Source: an uncultured Eubacteriales bacterium (lineage in GTDB: Bacteria; Bacillota; Clostridia; Oscillospirales; Butyricicoccaceae). From it: 11,320 bases of DNA. Shown in pieces: positions 1 through 4,810 of the stretch (positions within the stretch are counted from its first letter, which is position 1; every line of letters starts with the position of its first letter). Below the pieces are notes generated by a model, which saw only the letters and a program-made list of their open reading frames with translations, did not search any database and had not been told where the DNA came from. The position numbers and the translations under genes were made by a program. Where the stretch lies: NCBI GenBank assembly GCA_910585875.1, contig CAJUIK010000060.1, forward strand, positions 1-11,320, given 5' to 3'.

Positions 1-752
1 CCGCCTCCACAGTCGTGACCAAAACCGAGAACCACACACTGTACGCCCGCTGGACGGAGACGGAGGACAAGCTCGTCGTCTCCCCTGGCCAAAGGAGCTT
101 TGGCAAGCTCCAGGAGGGCTATGCTCAGCCGGCTGTCCAGATCGTGACGGTGAAAAACGCCGGCGCCGGCACGGTTGCGCTGTCCCAGCCCTCCGCCGGC
201 AGCTTTGAGCTGGGCAAGCTGTCCGCTTCCAAGCTGGAAGCCGGCGATTCCGCTGTCTTTACCGTCCGCCCCAAAGCCGGGCTGAAGGAGGGGAACTACA
301 GCGAAACCATCGCCGTAAAAACCGTGGACGGCGAGGCTGCGGCTTCCTTGACCGTCGACGTTACTGTGGAGAAAGGGGACTCTGGCGGGGCTGAAAATCC
401 GGGCGCCCGCTTTACAGACGTGCGGGCCGGCGCGTATTATTGCGACGCCGTGCTGTGGGCGGCGGAGAAAGGCGTCGCTTCCGGCGTCGGCGAAACCAGC
501 TTTGCCCCCGACGACGTTTGCACCCGGGGCCAAGTCGTAACCTTCCTGTGGCGCGCGGCGGGCAAGCCCGAACCGAAGTCTTCGGCCAGCCTTTTTGCCG
601 ACGCCCAGGATCCTAAAGCATACTACTATAAGGCCGCGCTGTGGGCGGCGGAGAAAGGCGTCGCTTCCGGCGTCGGCGAAACCAGCTTCGCTCCCGACGG
701 CGTTTGCACCCGGGGCCAAGTCGTAACCTTCCTGTGGAGGACCTATCGATAG
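1..752 (+). CDS. C-terminal part of an SLH-domain surface protein (5' end outside window)
   Basis: The reading frame is open to the left edge (first full codon at base 3) and ends at TAG 750-752, so only about 249 C-terminal residues are visible; the GTG at 15 is not a convincing start. Counting from that GTG, residues 1-14 (TKTENHTLYARWT) match the end of an InlB B-repeat/Flg_new type module. Residues 18-120 form a beta-rich Ig-like module of the kind found in bacterial surface proteins. After a Gly-rich linker come two SLH repeats (133-182 and 193-245), each with the FxD...Y...A..WA...GV.SG...F.PD...TRGQ.VTFLWR pattern. SLH domains anchor proteins non-covalently to secondary cell-wall polymer. 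The third SLH copy common in such proteins is absent from the visible part; the protein ends directly after TFLWRTYR. Partner and substrate cannot be inferred. Surface anchoring is well supported, the overall function unknown. Confidence -1.
   Translation, partial: ASTVVTKTENHTLYARWTETEDKLVVSPGQRSFGKLQEGYAQPAVQIVTVKNAGAGTVALSQPSAGSFELGKLSASKLEAGDSAVFTVRPKAGLKEGNYSETIAVKTVDGEAAASLTVDVTVEKGDSGGAENPGARFTDVRAGAYYCDAVLWAAEKGVASGVGETSFAPDDVCTRGQVVTFLWRAAGKPEPKSSASLFADAQDPKAYYYKAALWAAEKGVASGVGETSFAPDGVCTRGQVVTFLWRTYR
452..737 (+). repeat. Near-identical 100-bp direct repeat inside the SLH domains
   Basis: Bases 452-551 and 638-737 (offset 186 bp) align without gaps and differ at three positions, two silent and one changing Asp to Gly in the FAPD(D/G)VCT motif. 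They encode the conserved halves of the two SLH domains. Flanking sequence between the copies is much more diverged, so the identity is local and suggests recent duplication or gene conversion. Confidence -1.
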
Positions 753-760
753 TCCATAGA

Positions 761-798
761 AAAAACCGCCCTTCCCAGCGTCGGGGAGGGCGGTTTTT
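761..798. terminator. Strong hairpin terminator after the SLH gene, probably bidirectional
   Basis: Left arm 761-776 and right arm 783-798 pair over 16 bp with one G-U wobble and a 6-nt loop. The stem ends in an A run on the left and T run on the right, so it can terminate on either strand. It begins 8 nt after the SLH gene stop and could also catch read-through from the converging tRNA unit. Confidence -1.
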
Positions 799-887
799 GA
801 TTCTCTTATGTCTCGTCGCCGCCGCAAAAAGGGCGCAGGGCCGGGGCTCTGGCGAGTTGTGCGATTTCAGAGAAGCGTAAAAGCGCG

Positions 888-924
888 AAAAAACATCCGG
901 CAACCTTTTGTCGTTGCCGGACGT
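888..924 (-). terminator. Rho-independent terminator of the tRNA-Ser gene
   Basis: On the minus strand a 12-bp stem (arms 913-924 and 893-904, one G-U wobble; core TCCGGCAAC/GTTGCCGGA) is followed by a run of six Ts ending at 888. It begins only 5 nt beyond the encoded CCA end of the tRNA. Confidence -1.
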
Positions 925-928
925 CTCA

Positions 929-1019
929 TGGCGGAGGGCGTGGGATTCGAACCCACGTGACGTGTTACCGCCAACTCGATTTCGAGTCGAGCTCGTTATG
1001 ACCGCTTCGATAGCCCTCC
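929..1019 (-). tRNA. tRNA-Ser (anticodon CGA), CCA end encoded
   Basis: Read on the minus strand, the acceptor arms GGAGGGC (1019-1013) and GCCCTCC (939-933) pair perfectly. The anticodon arm is CTCGA-CTCGAAA-TCGAG, giving anticodon CGA, which reads UCG. A long variable arm typical of serine tRNAs follows, then a T arm containing GGGTTCGAATCCC. The discriminator base is G (932), as expected for serine, followed by a genome-encoded CCA (931-929). It has its own promoter upstream and terminator downstream, so it is a single-gene transcription unit. Confidence -1.
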
Positions 1020-1064
1020 AAATCAGCTGCCGGAAAGGCGGAACGAGACTTCCCGACAGCGTTT

Positions 1065-1093
1065 ATCATACCACGAAAGAGAAGGTTTGTCAA
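1065..1093 (-). promoter_or_regulatory. Consensus sigma-A promoter for tRNA-Ser
   Basis: On the minus strand there is a perfect -35 TTGACA (1093-1088), a 17-bp spacer and -10 TATGAT (1070-1065), preceded by TGG as an extended -10. The predicted start lies near 1058, about 40 nt before the mature tRNA 5' end. Confidence -1.
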
Positions 1094-1113
1094 TAACGGC
1101 GGCGCTTCCCAAG

Positions 1114-1139
1114 GGGCCGGGGAAGAGGGGCTCCGGCCC
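1114..1139 (-). terminator. Possible weak terminator of the DUF1538/PII-like operon
   Basis: GGGCCGG (1139-1133 on the minus strand) pairs perfectly with CCGGCCC (1120-1114) six bases past the last stop of the operon. No T run follows, so intrinsic termination is uncertain. No other candidate lies between the operon and the tRNA promoter. Confidence -1.
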
Positions 1140-1144
1140 GCGGG

Positions 1145-1471
1145 TTATTGGGCGGGCCGTTCTGGGGCCATGCCCACCGCGTCCTCCACGGGAAGGGAGA
1201 AGATGACGCCCCGGCCCTCCTGCTTGAGGCCGGTTTTTTCACAGATGGCTTTCATGATGTCGGCCTTGTGTTCTTTTTCCACCACCAGCATCACCATCTC
1301 CTTTTCCGATTGGATGGTAATGCCGTAAAAGCGGTCTTGGGCGTCCACCCCGGCGCCTCTGGCGTTGAGGATTGTGCCGCCCCGGGCGCCGGCGGACCGG
1401 GCGGCCTTCATGGCGTCGTCGGCATAGCCGCTGTTGACAATGGCGATAATCAGTTCCATTTCCTTTTTCAT
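1145..1471 (-). CDS. PII-like regulatory protein (second of pair)
   Basis: This 108-residue protein has the PII layout: an N-terminal strand MELIIAIVNSG (5-15), an alpha helix (residues 16-27), then GARGGTILNARGAG (28-41), which corresponds to the beta-2 region leading into the T-loop. A second strand and helix follow (EMVMLVVEKEHKADIMKAICEKTG, 58-81), then the C-terminal GRGVIFSLPVEDAVG (86-100), matching the PII element G.G.IFV.PVE. The T-loop is very short and lacks the tyrosine uridylylated in classical GlnB/GlnK, so this is a PII-like sensor rather than a standard nitrogen regulator. Members usually bind adenine nucleotides or small effectors and control membrane transporters; the ligand here is unknown. 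ATG 1471 overlaps the preceding stop as ATGA, with GAGGAGGG 9 nt upstream, so it is translationally coupled to the PII-like gene before it. Confidence -1.
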   Translation of the reverse strand: MKKEMELIIAIVNSGYADDAMKAARSAGARGGTILNARGAGVDAQDRFYGITIQSEKEMVMLVVEKEHKADIMKAICEKTGLKQEGRGVIFSLPVEDAVGMAPERPAQ

Positions 1472-1833
1472 CGAATCATTCCCTCCTCGCCGAACAAAAG
1501 CTCAAAACTGACCCGGCCTACCACGCTGGAAATGGGCACGGTGAAGGCGACGCCTTCGCCGGGGTTTTCCATCGAAAAGCGCCGGCGCATCCCCTCCAGC
1601 ATCTTTTGGGCCGCGGGCCGGGAGGCGGTGCAGAACACCACGTCCTTTTTGGAGTCGCCCAGGCCCAGGTAATTGAGGATATCCTGGCTGGCCGTGCCGC
1701 GGCCCAGGGACACCAGCCGGATTTTTCCGCCGCATCCCGCGCAATAGGCGGCGATTTTTTCCCCCTGTCCCCGGGAGGCCACCGCCACAAACAACACAAT
1801 ACGGCGGCTCTCTTTTTCCTTTTCTCTTGCCAA
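1468..1833 (-). CDS. PII-like regulatory protein (first of pair)
   Basis: This 121-residue protein has a charged N-terminus (MAREKEKESRR), then strand IVLFVAVASRG (12-22), a helix (24-33), and a central LVSLGRGTAS (40-49) at the T-loop position. DVVFCTASRPAAQKMLEGMRRRF (64-86) is the second strand-helix unit, and GEGVAFTVPISSVVG (92-106) matches the C-terminal PII signature. It resembles its downstream neighbour in architecture but is clearly diverged, so the pair may form hetero-oligomers or sense different ligands (inferred). The likely start is TTG at 1833-1831, with AAAGGGGGAG (1849-1840) 6 nt upstream; no ATG lies in frame nearby. The gene lies 22 nt after the DUF1538 stop and overlaps the next gene by 4 nt, an operon arrangement. 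Family confidence is moderate because PII-like proteins are short and diverse. Confidence -1.
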   Translation of the reverse strand: MAREKEKESRRIVLFVAVASRGQGEKIAAYCAGCGGKIRLVSLGRGTASQDILNYLGLGDSKKDVVFCTASRPAAQKMLEGMRRRFSMENPGEGVAFTVPISSVVGRVSFELLFGEEGMIR

Positions 1834-1855
1834 GCGGCTCTCCCCCTTTTCAGGT

Positions 1856-3364
1856 TTATTCGAATTCGATCAGTTCGGTTTCGTCCAAATCGTCGTAAAT
1901 CTTCTCCGGGTTTCGTTTGGCGCGGATCAAAGACCACAGGCCCAGCAGCTGTATGGTGATCAGCGGCGTCATAGCCACCATGGCCACCACGCCGAAGGCG
2001 TCGGACAGGACGTTGCCGCCCACAGCCTCGCAGGCGCCCATGGCAAAGGGCAGCAAAAAGGTGGCCGTCATAGGCCCGGAGGCCACGCCGCCGGAGTCAA
2101 AAGCCACAGCGGTGAAAATTTTCGGCGTCACGAAGCTCATGGACAGCGCCAAAGCGTAGCCGGGCAAAATCACGTACCAAATGCTCAGGCCGGTCAGCAC
2201 CCGGACCATGGACAGACCCAGGGAAAGGGCCACGCCGCACATCAGCGCCGCCAGCATGGCGCTGCGGGAGATGGAGCCGCCGGAGATTTGCTCCACTTGT
2301 TTGGTGAGCACATGGACGGCCGGCTCCGCCGCGGCCACAAAAAAGCCGATCACCATACCGATGGGGATCAGAATCCACCGATAGGGCAGGCTGGCGATGG
2401 AGGCGCCCAGAAAGTTGCCGGCGGGCAGAAAGCCGATGTTGGCCCCTGTCAAAAAGACCGCCAGCCCAATATATGTATAAACCACGCCCACCGCCGTCCG
2501 AATCATCTGGCTCCGGGGAAGCCGCAAAAACAGCAGCTGGAATACCGCAAAAGCGGCCACAATGGGCGCCAGAGCCAGCAACACTTCTTTGGCGTAATGG
2601 GGCAGGCCCTGGCCCATCTGGCGGAAAACTTCCCCCACGCTCTGGGGAACAGGGGCGATTTCCGCGCCATAAGAGCCTGCCGAAGGGTCGTAGAACATAC
2701 TGATCAGCAGCACGGATAGAATGGGCCCCACCGAGCACAGGGCCACCAGGCCGAAGCTGTCGTCATGGGAACTGCGCCCGCCTCGGACGGCGGCCACGCC
2801 GATGCCCAGAGCCAGGATAAAGGGGACGGTGATGGGACCGGTGGTCACGCCGCCGGAATCGAAGGCCACAGGCAGGAAATCCGGCTGGACGAAGGCGGCC
2901 AGCAGGAAGACCAGGCCATAACAGCCTACAAGGAGCCAGCGCAGGCTCAGGCGGAAGACGATGCGCAGCAGAGCCAGCGCCAAAAACAGCCCCACCCCCG
3001 CCGCCACGCCGAAAATCAGCGCCCGATCGGGCACGGCGGGCACCTGGGTGGCCAGCACCTGCAAATCCGGCTCGGCCACGGTGATCAGCACCCCCATCGC
3101 CAGAGCGGTGACAATCAGCAGAGTCAGGTTTTTGGAGCGGGTCAGCTGGGCGCCAATCCGCTCGCCCATGGGCATCATGGAAAGATCGGCGCCCAGAGAA
3201 AATAAACACATCCCCAAAATCAGCATCAGCAGCCCCAGCAAAAACAGGACCAGCATCCCGCTGGGCATCGGCGCCGCGGTGAAATGCAGCAGCAGCACGA
3301 TCAGCCCGATGGGCGCTACGGCGCTGACGGACTCCCGGCATTTTTCCCAAAGTTTTTTCCTCAC
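1856..3364 (-). CDS. DUF1538 membrane transporter, two fused homologous halves (UmpAB-like)
   Basis: A 502-residue polytopic membrane protein with roughly twelve hydrophobic segments. It contains two homologous halves: residues about 10-250 and 260-490. The family motif AFDSGGV..GP occurs twice (167-176 and 421-430), each time in the same context: an upstream AEP (97-99; 346-348), then after the motif a hydrophobic segment and a D.FG.VA region (202-208; 455-462). This is the DUF1538 family. As I recall, separate UmpA and UmpB proteins of this family from Halomonas were reported to act together as a Na+/H+ antiporter, so cation/proton antiport is a possible but unproven role. I chose the GTG at 3364 because GAGGAGGG lies 7 nt upstream and the protein then starts VRKKLWEKCRESVSAVAPIG, directly before the first membrane segment. 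The open frame continues 121 codons upstream with Arg/Cys-rich, non-family sequence that crosses the promoter. First gene of an operon with two PII-like proteins. Confidence -1.
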   Translation of the reverse strand: MRKKLWEKCRESVSAVAPIGLIVLLLHFTAAPMPSGMLVLFLLGLLMLILGMCLFSLGADLSMMPMGERIGAQLTRSKNLTLLIVTALAMGVLITVAEPDLQVLATQVPAVPDRALIFGVAAGVGLFLALALLRIVFRLSLRWLLVGCYGLVFLLAAFVQPDFLPVAFDSGGVTTGPITVPFILALGIGVAAVRGGRSSHDDSFGLVALCSVGPILSVLLISMFYDPSAGSYGAEIAPVPQSVGEVFRQMGQGLPHYAKEVLLALAPIVAAFAVFQLLFLRLPRSQMIRTAVGVVYTYIGLAVFLTGANIGFLPAGNFLGASIASLPYRWILIPIGMVIGFFVAAAEPAVHVLTKQVEQISGGSISRSAMLAALMCGVALSLGLSMVRVLTGLSIWYVILPGYALALSMSFVTPKIFTAVAFDSGGVASGPMTATFLLPFAMGACEAVGGNVLSDAFGVVAMVAMTPLITIQLLGLWSLIRAKRNPEKIYDDLDETELIEFE

Positions 3365-3407
3365 ATAGAAACCCTCCTCTGCGGCGCCGCGGCGCGTTTT
3401 TGCGCGG

Positions 3408-3440
3408 CGGCGAAAACAGGCGTTTTTTTGCTTTTCGCCG
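3408..3440 (-). promoter_or_regulatory. Leader hairpin of the DUF1538 operon
   Basis: CGGCGAAAA and TTTTCGCCG (arms 3440-3432 and 3416-3408) form a perfect 9-bp stem with a 15-nt A-rich loop. It lies in the untranslated leader, about 44 nt before the GTG start. A further GC-rich segment (CCGCG...CGCGG) lies between it and the ribosome binding site and could pair in an alternative structure. No T run follows, so it is not a simple attenuator; I do not recognise a riboswitch class. Confidence -1.
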
Positions 3441-3524
3441 GCTTTACGCTTTTGGAAACCGGATTTTTCGGCGTCAAGCGAAATAAACGAAAAAAATAGA
3501 ACGTTCACAGCCGGTTTCAATTTC

Positions 3525-3553
3525 AGTATAGCATATGTCCGACACAAAATCCA
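3525..3553 (-). promoter_or_regulatory. Extended -10 promoter of the DUF1538/PII-like operon
   Basis: On the minus strand TGC-TATACT (3533-3525) is a good extended -10. A weak -35 TGGATT (3553-3548) lies 17 bp upstream. The predicted transcript starts near 3518, giving a leader of about 155 nt. Confidence -1.
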
Positions 3554-3614
3554 TCGGCAAAGCGCATAAAAAAACTGCCGTTTTCTGGGAAAAGAACAGA
3601 AGCATGGAGAGGCG

Positions 3615-3648
3615 AAAACAAAGGCCCGTCCTGTCTGGACGGGCCTTT
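3615..3648 (-). terminator. Terminator of the CBS-domain gene
   Basis: The arms AAAGGCCCGTCC (minus strand 3648-3637) and GGACGGGCCTTT (3631-3620) form a perfect 12-bp stem with a 5-nt loop. The T-rich tail TTTGTTTT runs to 3615. It separates the CBS gene from the DUF1538 operon promoter. Confidence -1.
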
Positions 3649-3723
3649 GCGCCGACGCTGCATAGGCTGGGCGGCGGATCTCCGGCGCCCCAATGGACGG
3701 TACAAGAAATCTCAAAACGGGGA

Positions 3724-4170
3724 TCAACCTTTTTCTGCCGCGCCCACAGGAGCGGGCTGTAAAGCGGCCAGATGGGTGGTTTCCGCAAAATAGCGCATGA
3801 TATCCTTTCGGGTGACCAGGCCGATAAAGCTGCCCCGGTCGTCTGTTACAGGCACAAAGTTCTGATTCAGCGCTTTGCCAATCAGATCTTCGATATCCGT
3901 GCCGACGCTGACGGGCAGGTTGTCCATCCGCCGGGGCACTTGGGTGATGGGGGTATTTTCCGCATCCTCAAAATCCAGGTCGAATTGCTGCTTGAGGGCC
4001 CACAGCAGGTCGCCCTCGGTGAGAGTGCCAACATAGTCTCCCTTGCGGTTGAGAATAGGGATGGCGGAATAGCGATGGAATTCCATTTTTTCTAAGGTCT
4101 GGCGGATGGTGAAATCATCGTAAATATACGCCACTTGGCTTTTCGGCGTTAAAAAAAACAGCACGTTCAT
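3724..4170 (-). CDS. Two-CBS-domain protein (Bateman module)
   Basis: This 148-residue protein consists almost only of two CBS motifs forming one Bateman module. The first spans about 12-62 (YIYDDFTIRQTLEKMEFHRY, SAIPILNRKGDYVGTLTEGD) and the second about 76-130 (IEDLIGKALNQNFVPVTDD, GSFIGLVTRKDIMRYF). Each has the sheet-helix pattern ending in G..T..D. Such modules bind adenosyl ligands (AMP, ATP, c-di-AMP and others) and regulate partner proteins. The size is like B. subtilis DarB/YkuL, a c-di-AMP receptor, but similarity is not strong enough to name it. There is no catalytic or membrane domain, so it must act on a partner. Start ATG 4170 begins MNVLFFLTPK; its AAAGGAG lies 13 nt away in a predicted hairpin. 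It has its own promoter and terminator, so it is probably monocistronic; the next genes are the PII-controlled transporter, a possible functional link. Confidence -1.
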   Translation of the reverse strand: MNVLFFLTPKSQVAYIYDDFTIRQTLEKMEFHRYSAIPILNRKGDYVGTLTEGDLLWALKQQFDLDFEDAENTPITQVPRRMDNLPVSVGTDIEDLIGKALNQNFVPVTDDRGSFIGLVTRKDIMRYFAETTHLAALQPAPVGAAEKG

Positions 4171-4173
4171 AAA

Positions 4174-4195
4174 ATTGCAAACGCTCCTTTACAAT
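4174..4195 (-). promoter_or_regulatory. Hairpin presenting the CBS gene Shine-Dalgarno
   Basis: On the minus strand ATTGTAAA (4195-4188), loop GGAGCG, and TTTGCAAT (4181-4174) form an 8-bp stem with one G-U wobble. The GGAG of the ribosome binding site is the loop and its AAA lies in the stem. The linear distance from GGAG to ATG is 15 nt, too long unless the stem folds, which would bring the SD nearer to the start. Confidence -1.
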
Positions 4196-4311
4196 CGCGC
4201 CCCATAGGGCGGCAAGGATCCATCATTCATTATTTTGGAATGGAGGCTGGGGGAAGTAGGGAAAGCCCGTCAGATTCTTTCGCAAGATTCCAATCCTGTT
4301 GCTTTACAGCC

Positions 4312-4320
4312 ATTATACCA
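4312..4320 (-). promoter_or_regulatory. Extended -10 promoter of the CBS gene
   Basis: TGG-TATAAT on the minus strand (4320-4312) is a perfect extended -10. The -35 position (TCAAAA, 4340-4335) is poor. The transcript would start near 4305, leaving a leader of about 135 nt, in which TTGGAAT and ATTCCAA can pair over about 50 nt. Confidence -1.
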
Positions 4321-4445
4321 TAGTTGAAACTGGATTTTGAGAGAACGGGAGATAAATAAACTGTGAATTTTTCCAACATTGCCATTTGGTTGGCGAATAG
4401 ATTGGCGGCGCGGCGATCAAAGCGAACATGAAGCGACTATGGTTT

Positions 4446-4514
4446 CTAAATTTTGCTGAGCCGTATTGCCGACTCTGTTTGGACGGCCTTTCCTCGGTTG
4501 TTGAAATAAGGCAT
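4446..4514 (-). CDS. Possible 22-residue small ORF with strong ribosome binding site
   Basis: ATG at 4514-4512 is preceded by AAGGAGG (4530-4524) with 9-nt spacing, the best ribosome binding site in this intergenic region. The ORF encodes MPYFNNRGKAVQTESAIRLS plus KI and stops at TAG 4448-4446. An upstream minus-strand promoter (4643-4615) would give a transcript with a structured GC-rich leader. The product is hydrophilic, without a membrane segment or signal peptide, and I do not recognise it. It could be a leader peptide for the CBS gene 276 nt downstream, a free-standing small protein, or chance. Confidence is low because 22 codons carry little statistical weight. Confidence -1.
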   Translation of the reverse strand: MPYFNNRGKAVQTESAIRLSKI

Positions 4515-4614
4515 TGGACAGCGCCTCCTTCTGGCGGAAGAGCGCCGGCGGGGCGGCGGCCGAAAAGCGGCCCGCGCCCTGGGGGCTCGGCGCGAGATTT
4601 GAATATCTGACCAC

Positions 4615-4643
4615 AGTATATCATAAATCTCAAGGCGTGGAAA
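4615..4643 (-). promoter_or_regulatory. Minus-strand promoter upstream of the small ORF
   Basis: TTTCCA (4643-4638), 17-bp spacer, TATACT (4620-4615) with TGA extended -10 on the minus strand. It is divergent from the glpK promoter, whose -35 begins 50 bp to the right. Predicted start near 4608. Confidence -1.
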
Positions 4644-4692
4644 GGGCGGTTTTTTCCAAGGGGCGGAAATTGGGCCGGCGCCGCGGCTTTTC

Positions 4693-4721
4693 TTGCGCCT
4701 GGGAGGCGGCTGTGGTAAGAT
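4693..4721 (+). promoter_or_regulatory. Promoter of glpK
   Basis: TTGCGC (4693-4698), 17-bp spacer, TAAGAT (4716-4721) preceded by TGG as an extended -10. Predicted start near 4728 gives a leader of about 80 nt before glpK. No catabolite-responsive (cre) site is obvious. Confidence -1.
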
Positions 4722-4810
4722 AAGAGAAAAACAGACGTCCGCCGAAGCTGGAAGCTCCAGAACATCCGGGGAGCCAGCCGGCCAAGCGGCTTGAGGGAGG
4801 CGCCATTTTT

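Larger units (their letters stand above)
3365..3723 (-). other. Intergenic stretch between CBS gene and DUF1538 operon
   Basis: This 359-bp stretch has no convincing gene. In minus-strand order it holds about 75 bp after the CBS stop with no visible signal, the CBS gene terminator (3648-3615), the DUF1538 operon promoter (3553-3525), and a GC-rich leader of about 155 nt with a perfect 9-bp stem (3440-3408) and the GAGGAGGG ribosome binding site. Confidence -1.
4171..4810. other. 640-bp divergent intergenic region between the CBS gene and glpK
   Basis: No long gene is credible here. It contains the CBS gene leader with a hairpin-presented Shine-Dalgarno (4174-4195), an extended -10 promoter for the CBS gene (4312-4320), a possible minus-strand 22-codon ORF (4446-4514), a minus-strand promoter (4615-4643), the glpK promoter (4693-4721), and a glpK leader of about 80 nt. 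Bases 4196-4500 appear richer in A/T than the genes around. The two 60-230-codon open frames crossing it lack family resemblance or start signals. Confidence -1.

Noticed and set aside
1148..1672. Plus-strand frame opposite the PII-like genes
   Set aside because: It is His/Gly-rich shadow coding opposite two genes with operon spacing and PII signatures.
3365..3727. 121-codon N-terminal extension of the DUF1538 frame
   Set aside because: It is Arg/Cys-rich, runs through the operon promoter and the CBS terminator, and has no family resemblance. A GTG with an optimal ribosome binding site lies just before the first membrane segment.
4196..4500. Possible transposase or insertion-sequence remnant
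   Set aside because: The A/T-richer composition drew attention, but no terminal inverted repeats, target duplication or transposase-like residues could be identified.
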